From contig NC_088325.1 in NCBI RefSeq assembly GCF_910592395.1, positions 13,024,109-13,088,108 of the forward strand: a DNA stretch of 64,000 bases, read 5' to 3'. How positions within the stretch are numbered: the stretch's first letter is position 1; each line of letters begins with the position of its first letter. Positions 58,038 to 64,000 of this stretch are shown piece by piece. Below the pieces are notes generated by a model. That model was not told where the DNA came from, ran no database searches, and was given only the letters and a program-made list of their open reading frames with translations. The position numbers and the translations under genes were made by a program. Origin of the DNA: Lineus longissimus. Lineage: Eukaryota > Nemertea > Pilidiophora > Heteronemertea > Lineidae.

Positions 58038-58444
58038 CTATTGCATTTGGATGCTCAGTGATTGAGGCTGTTGGTTGGATATCTCGATATCGACAAATGT
58101 GACCAAGGTGTTGTTACTTCCGAAGTCAGATGATTGAAAGCCAACATCCGCGTGGAAAATCGTTAGAACTGTTGGTTCAACTGTCACTGTATCCACTGGC
58201 GTTGATTCATGTCGTCCATTGTGTGTACTATAGTATGGCGTTTGTCTATTTCTGCCAAAGTAAGCTAACATTGAAGGGTTTTTGGCAATTGACAAATTGA
58301 CCTGAGGTAATGGATATTCGCCCATATAATTAACACTTTGATATGCCAGTGGCAGAACAAGGGTAAATGTATCATTACAATTTTCGATCAGCGAGAAAAA
58401 AGTCGTATGGCAAAAATGATGAATGTCTCGGACCAAGAACGGGG
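58038..58444 (-). CDS. Unrecognised terminal-exon-like open frame, minus strand
   Basis: Reading down from an acceptor-like CACTCATACAG just above 58444, a phase-2 frame stays open for 135 codons to a TAG at 58038-58040. The peptide is balanced in composition with three NxT/S motifs; pieces include NDTFTLVLPLAYQSVNYMGE, PVDTVTVEPTVLTIF and DFGSNNTLVTFVDIEIS. This looks like an extracellular beta-rich domain rather than random translation, but no family is recognised and no upstream exon was found. It could also be a transposon or retrocopy fragment. Confidence 0.3.
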
Positions 58445-58450
58445 CTGTAT

Positions 58451-60040
58451 GAGTGGTGCAGTGGAAGCATTAGCGACCATCACCTAAACAGATGACTGCG
58501 TCATCTTTCAAAAGCTTTCAGAAAATACTTTTATATCTCATTAAATTTGTAAAAAGTTCGTGTCACAAAATGTCTTTTAAACTGCTTTCGATGCAATATG
58601 TAGGAATTTAAATTGGAATTTAAAATTCAAGTGAAAATGAAATTTCAAAACCGATTAAAGAAAAATTTTCAGTAGGGCTAATGTGTGTATATCTTCTTTC
58701 GTGTTGAATCGAAATACTTTGCCTGAAAAGGATTTTTCTTTATTTTTTCCTCAGCATTGCGCATGTTCAGAGTAAGTCAATCACCGAAAATCTCTCTTGA
58801 AAAGCCAAACGAATAAAAAACCCAAATCGACCGCAGGTGACATTTCTCTTTGAAGTTTTAGTACCTACTTGAAATACAGGGTAATGAACCACATATCTTA
58901 ATCTTTTAGTTACAAATTTGACATTCATGCCGGTAAGAGTTGCTTTCTTCGACAAAAAATACCCTATTTGATAAGAGTCGAAACCAAGTGAAAGTATCGT
59001 GTAAATGCCAAAGATAACAACAAACGTTGGCGCTGATAATTGCGTTAAAGTATAGGGCCAATGTCAACTTCTAATGCAACTTCTCTCCTTTTAGAAAGCG
59101 CCCAAGGACTGATTAAGTAGTCTGTGGGTTGTTCCATTGTTTTTGTGTCCAACTTTGCCTCTCCTCTTCATCGTTTGAAAGAGATTTTGAAAACCCACTT
59201 CACGCTTTAGAAAAGAACGTGTTCGTCGCTCAATTGGGTTGGTTCAATAATCGAAGAGGCAGCTGCACGTCAAGGTGAGTACTCGGCAAATATGTTTTGT
59301 AAAGAGAGAAAACATTCTGAAATGTTATCTCAAAGGCCAGCTCCGTTCGTTCAAAAATTGAAATTTCAAGTGAATTTAACAATTTTTCATTTAATGTCAA
59401 TACACATCAAATGTCAATTTCAACATCAATGTTCTGTTCACCGATGCAGAGTATACGCAAAACGGTTCACTCGCTATATGTTCCGAAAAAATCTTATGTA
59501 AATTTCCATCACTTTGACCACCTGTTTGGCTATCGTTCAGCGGCAATGTCATTTTCTACTGAAGTATTTACTTGTTGCAAAGACAAAATTCTGTACACGA
59601 ACGGCCTCGGCCTTTCATATGTTTTGCTTTACCATGTTTAGCGCACCAACGGGTTTCGCATGTTTTCATGCTAGAAATCGAAACCAAACACAATTGTGAA
59701 AAAAACGCAACAGGATCGATTTGGTAATTCCTTAATCTTCAAAAACACTTTAATCTAGTTAAAAAAATCAGAAGCCGTAACAGAAAGATGAGAATCGCCT
59801 TTGAAATAACGTTATCTTCAAAAACGTTTCAAATCTGGTAGTTTTAAGCCTTCTTATGTTACATGAACACTGTTATTCGATTAAACATTATGTCAGCAGC
59901 CTTGATAGTCATCAGATTTAGACGCACTCTGCAATCTTTTTAGAGTGTTTATTTGTTTATTTGAAGAAACATAAACCCGAAATGAATTAAAATGAAAAAA
60001 GCATAGCATTTGGACGACCTTCTTCTTCTTCTGCGTTAAC
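58451..60040. other. Stretch without recognised gene
   Basis: AT-rich DNA with short open frames only; no exon upstream of the 58038-58444 frame could be supported here. No repeat family is noted. Confidence 0.4.
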
Positions 60041-60043
60041 TTC

Positions 60044-60135
60044 TGTGGCGGAGATAAAGCAGCTTGTCGTTTCGAGGTCCAGCGAATGCTGTGCTCCCAA
60101 CAGCTTTTCCTCGACAACGGTGTCTGCGGGTCAGA
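60044..60135 (+). repeat. Dispersed repeat, copy 2 (pair with 2221-2310)
   Basis: Shares the ordered words TGTGGCGGA, CTTGTCG, TTCGAGGTC, CTCGACA and GCGGGTCAGAA with 2221-2310. Similarity may extend somewhat further downstream on this copy. Confidence 0.6.
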
Positions 60136-60249
60136 ATTAAGTTTTTGTCGTCCATCCTGGTGCATGGGAGAGTCTTGCAGGATGTGTACTGGTGTCTGCA
60201 CTGATGTCTGGCACTGGCGTTCTATACACTTGGTCCTAGGCTGGGTTTA

Positions 60250-63200
60250 CATGGAGGTATCGTTTTTACATGCAACACATCGCTTTTAGCTTGTCGTTCG
60301 TGACATGAAGATCGAAGTCATTTCCAAAGGGCAGGCTACATACGATCCGCTTTGTCACTTTTCACCCTCAGGTCATGTCATGGCATGTTTTCAAACCTTC
60401 GTCAGGTGAAACGTGAAAAGTGTTAACCCGACCTATGCTCTTCACCCAAAGCCTGACAGGATCGGAACACGGAAGCACGGAACGTGATTATCAACTAAGA
60501 AACGACAGAAAAAAACATCAATAAAAAAGATGTCGTATCGACGAACACGCGAACTGCCACCTTGTAGAACCATCAATGTCAGTTCGAATTTTGTTTTTTA
60601 CTTTAAAAATCCGCCAATGTAGTCAGTTTTTTAAGGGAGTACTGAACGCGATTTTGCTTCGCAAGATCAATACAAGTTTTATCCCACAAATTGCTTTTTA
60701 TTAATCATCATCAATGTCAATAATACTAAATAATAAGACTTCGAAATCTTTTGATTGATCAAATCGTAGACTTCCTGCTGAATTCACTTGGGCCCGATAC
60801 CGAATCTCGGAGTTATATCTCCATTCTGAAAGATTCCAAACCGTGAAATTACAAAATTTCTTACAACAAATGAGATAATGGCTGATATGGGGATATTTCT
60901 CAAGGGAGCTCATGTTGACAGATCTGGTTCCAAGTCGTCTGCAAGTTCAGTCTTAATCCATCTTGAGGTGAACTGCGCATAGATTTGTTGTTACGGTTTG
61001 TCAGGTGATAACACTCACAACACAGACAGGATCGCCTCATCACACTACTGCCTGGAGTGTGATGTGATATCTGTAGCAACTGTTTCAATCCGCAAAGGCA
61101 TCAGCATCAGCATCACTAATAGTACATGTACATGATTATGTACAGTTAATTTCAGCTTTGGCGTTTATGAAAGCCAAGCACATAAGATATGGCCAGATTC
61201 ATGTTGAAAATTGCAAATCTTACACCAATCTAGCCTCAATCACACAATGCACGTATTATTTTCCGTTTTTTTTCTCGCTCTGTAGGGTGCAGTAGTCTTC
61301 TTCGGAAGTGTTGTGGATTTTGCTCCGCGCAGCTCTCAGCAAACCATTCTCCAAGCAAATCGAAGAATATTCTCTCTCTGCCAACACATATATCCACAAC
61401 ACGGCGTTAGTAACAGGCGCGTGAAGATATCAGAATCGACCAATCAATTAGCGAGAAACTAATTCATTTTTGCTTGGAGTTGATTCAAATGCTTAAGTTC
61501 ATTGCAGTGCAATTAGTTCAACAAAACCGATATTTTCTCTTAAGTTTCCATTATCGTCCATAGAAGTATTAATAATGACAAGGCTGGTAATTAAATTTTG
61601 ATGGGTGTAACTTTTCAATCAATTTTTCTGTACCATTACTTGATAAACTGTTCATGGTAATGACGAACCCATTTGTTTATATTGATAATGTAATTGATAT
61701 GTAGTTATATCTAAGCAAATCGATGCATTAAGGGAAGGATGTGATCCATATTTGTAATAGAATTAATGAAGCAGAGTGAGTAGCTAATCCGACAATTGAA
61801 TGCATTAACGGAAGACTTGATGCATTAAATGAAGCAATATTTTACACAGCAACATGAATAAATGATAAACCCGTCCCATGATAAGATATCTATCACTTAT
61901 ATCAATAAAAAGGAAGGGCAGAAGAGCCTAATGTCATTGCTGTGTTGCGCGGAAAGAGATTTAACTGTGGCGTTTGATTATAAATTCAAATTGTCAAAAT
62001 TGCCCCTTCGAGGATAAAGTCACGACCAGAATGGAGGAATAAGTTCTGTACACGGCGTCAGTAGCATGACTAAGCTACATCCAGAATAGTTAAAGACAAA
62101 ATGCGATTGGTGATTGTCTTTAATACTAATTAGTGTGCCGTCAGTCGCATGAATACAACCAGAATTGATAAAGGTCCAATGCCATTGGTGATAGTCAAAA
62201 CTGTCATATCTTATTTTCCCTTCTCATCTTCTTATCTTATTCCCCTCCAATGACTGAGCCATCATGCTGTCTGCGCTCCCTCCTATCTCGAAGCGAAGGA
62301 CATTCTTTGATATTTGACAAGCATCTCTAATTGTCTCAGAATCAAGGCGATTTGTTACAAAGGTGTCCGTTCAGCAAGCCCAATGGTATTTGAGAAATAC
62401 CCTAGGACTTTGTAGTCCATTTAATGAGCGCGTCGAAATAGGTAATATTATATACCCACTGAACCTATCCCGGTGGAATAAAACAGCCCGGTGTCTAACA
62501 TAACGGTACGGACCATTTTTTTGACTAGTTGTTTTTGATCACACTTGCTCGATGAGTAAGGAGTTGCTTTGAGATGAGGGCCAGGATACCTTGTGATACT
62601 GCTAATGCTCGTTGGGTATCTTTGAATCTGTGATTTAGGCGCGTAGAAGGAAAAGCTATCGCTTTAAAGATTGCTGTTCACTATTTCCTGTGAGCTGTTA
62701 ACTTGTCCAATCGGCTTTAATTGTATAGTTTGTGTTGCATGTTTGTCTTTTTCAAGACTATTATTACAACTCTCAATATTTTACGGATTAGCAACACCGT
62801 CCGGTCGGCTGTCTTTCAATCGCCAAGACGTCAGTAAATGTTGACATTTCTCAACCTGTTACGGAGTCAGTCTAAACAATTACCGGAGAAAAAACAGACA
62901 AATTTGCTGAGGGTTTGCCAGAAGTTGATGTTGATAGATTGCCTACGTAAGACAATAGCGGAGCAACTGAGCAAACAAAACGATTGGCCTCACTAGTCAT
63001 TTTGATGATAGTGGATAAAAAAATTGTTGACCGATGTCATCCGTGTTTTGCAAGCGAACGGACAGACCGTTGACAAGTTTTTTCAAGTCGTCGTAATTCC
63101 GTTCTGTCGTCAGTTAATCGCTAAAACAAAGCGTAGTGATTTGCTTTGAGCAAACCCAATATCAAATTCGAGGAGCCATCGTCGGACAAGGCCAAAAGTA

Positions 63201-63617
63201 ATTCGACCAGTCCATGATTATCAAATTGGTCAAAAGCAAAGGAAAGCTGCAGTGATTGTGTGAAAGCTATTGTCCCGGTGTGACAGCGGATATAGTCCCC
63301 TGGATTCATAGTCCGGTAGCATTGTATTTGACCAGTTAAGCAGCATGATCTATTGTACCGCTAACCCTAACCAAAACATTTAGCAATGCGGGCTATTGTT
63401 ACACGGACTATCAGCCCTAGGACTACTATCCCCGCCACACCGGGCTAGGCAATATGGCGAGCAACACTAGCCACACCACTCAGATTCAAGTGAAAGTGGT
63501 CAGTTTTTCTGTACCTTGCGTGTACACAACTGGTGAGACAACTTAGCGAAATCTTACAGGCGGATTATACTTTTTTATAGGTCGCCAGTTGGCTATTCTA
63601 TCTGATCTTACGGTTAC
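60250..63617. other. Long stretch without recognised gene
   Basis: AT-rich DNA with no exon chain, RNA gene or transposon end that I can support. The last few hundred bases of the window (63618-63811) are discussed as a finding because both strands are open. Confidence 0.4.
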
Positions 63618-64000
63618 CTCATGGTCTCAGGTGTCATTTCCTTATCCTCTTGTTGCTCGTCTTGTCTGACCCAATCACTTGAGGCGATATTACCCATGCC
63701 TAGTACACCTGCTCCCCGAGTCTCAACACAAATCTTTATTGAATTCGACGGAAAGAGCCATGTTTTTATTTCGGACAACTCTGTAGCCTTTTGCGATGAG
63801 GATATGTTCAGAAAGACGTCGGTAAATGATTGAAAAAGTATACCAATTTCTACTATAATTAGGAACTTTCGGCAAGTTTGAAATTCACGCCCGTAGTACA
63901 TGTATGTATTCCTATCGATTTTACATATAACATTATTTGCATCTTCCACAAAGTTGATAGGTGAAAGGAAAATGATTTTGCCATGTAAGAATGAAGAGGT

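Overview
This window is eukaryotic and most likely comes from the nuclear genome of a marine invertebrate deuterostome (echinoderm, hemichordate or cephalochordate type). The evidence is AT-rich DNA, genes split by GT-AG introns, the very frequent word TACATGTA, tRNA-derived SINEs, many MITE-like foldback repeats, and an SRCR receptor of the kind that is expanded in sea urchins and amphioxus. The exact phylum cannot be fixed from the sequence alone.

Left third (about 0.8-18.3 kb): two plus-strand genes for single-pass cell-surface proteins, rebuilt exon by exon with matching intron phases. The first (exons 846-4334, 5' end outside the window) ends in SEA, EGF-like, transmembrane and about 170 cytoplasmic residues. 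The second (8388-18328, 16 coding exons, 702 residues) is complete: signal peptide, three group-A-type SRCR domains each split over two exons, one CUB-like domain, a linker, one transmembrane helix and a tail made of small phase-1 exons. One tail exon carries two overlapping YxN motifs. Both proteins look like receptors or adhesion molecules of a recognition or barrier surface. A minus-strand coding-like island that I do not recognise lies between them (about 5.6-5.9 kb).

The introns between the SRCR gene's tail exons (15-17.6 kb) are filled with self-complementary DNA: an inverted pair of tRNA-SINEs, a 371-bp MITE and a cluster of palindromic 25-27-mers.

Right two thirds (18.3-64 kb): no convincing intact gene. 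The region is rich in decayed repeats: a three-copy MITE with TIR AATAGCATTCCGCG (16.3, 39.4, 51.7 kb), an unnamed four-copy dispersed repeat (34.7, 38.1, 50.8, 56.6 kb), several diverged tandem duplications, a 133-bp satellite-like array (49.5-50.1 kb), a 314-bp insertion with a 13-bp target duplication (47.8-48.1 kb), inverted 171-bp arms (56.3/56.8 kb), and possible decayed coding fragments (38.7-39.0, 40.9-41.3, 58.0-58.4 kb).

Two items stand out. On the minus strand at about 33.48-33.52 kb is a hammerhead-ribozyme-like motif of the retroelement type. At 43.99-45.15 kb is a large foldback structure: two inverted minisatellite arms built from CTACAAAA and CCAAGAC blocks, flanking a spacer and an internal 188-bp palindromic element, with a transmembrane-like reading frame in the spacer.
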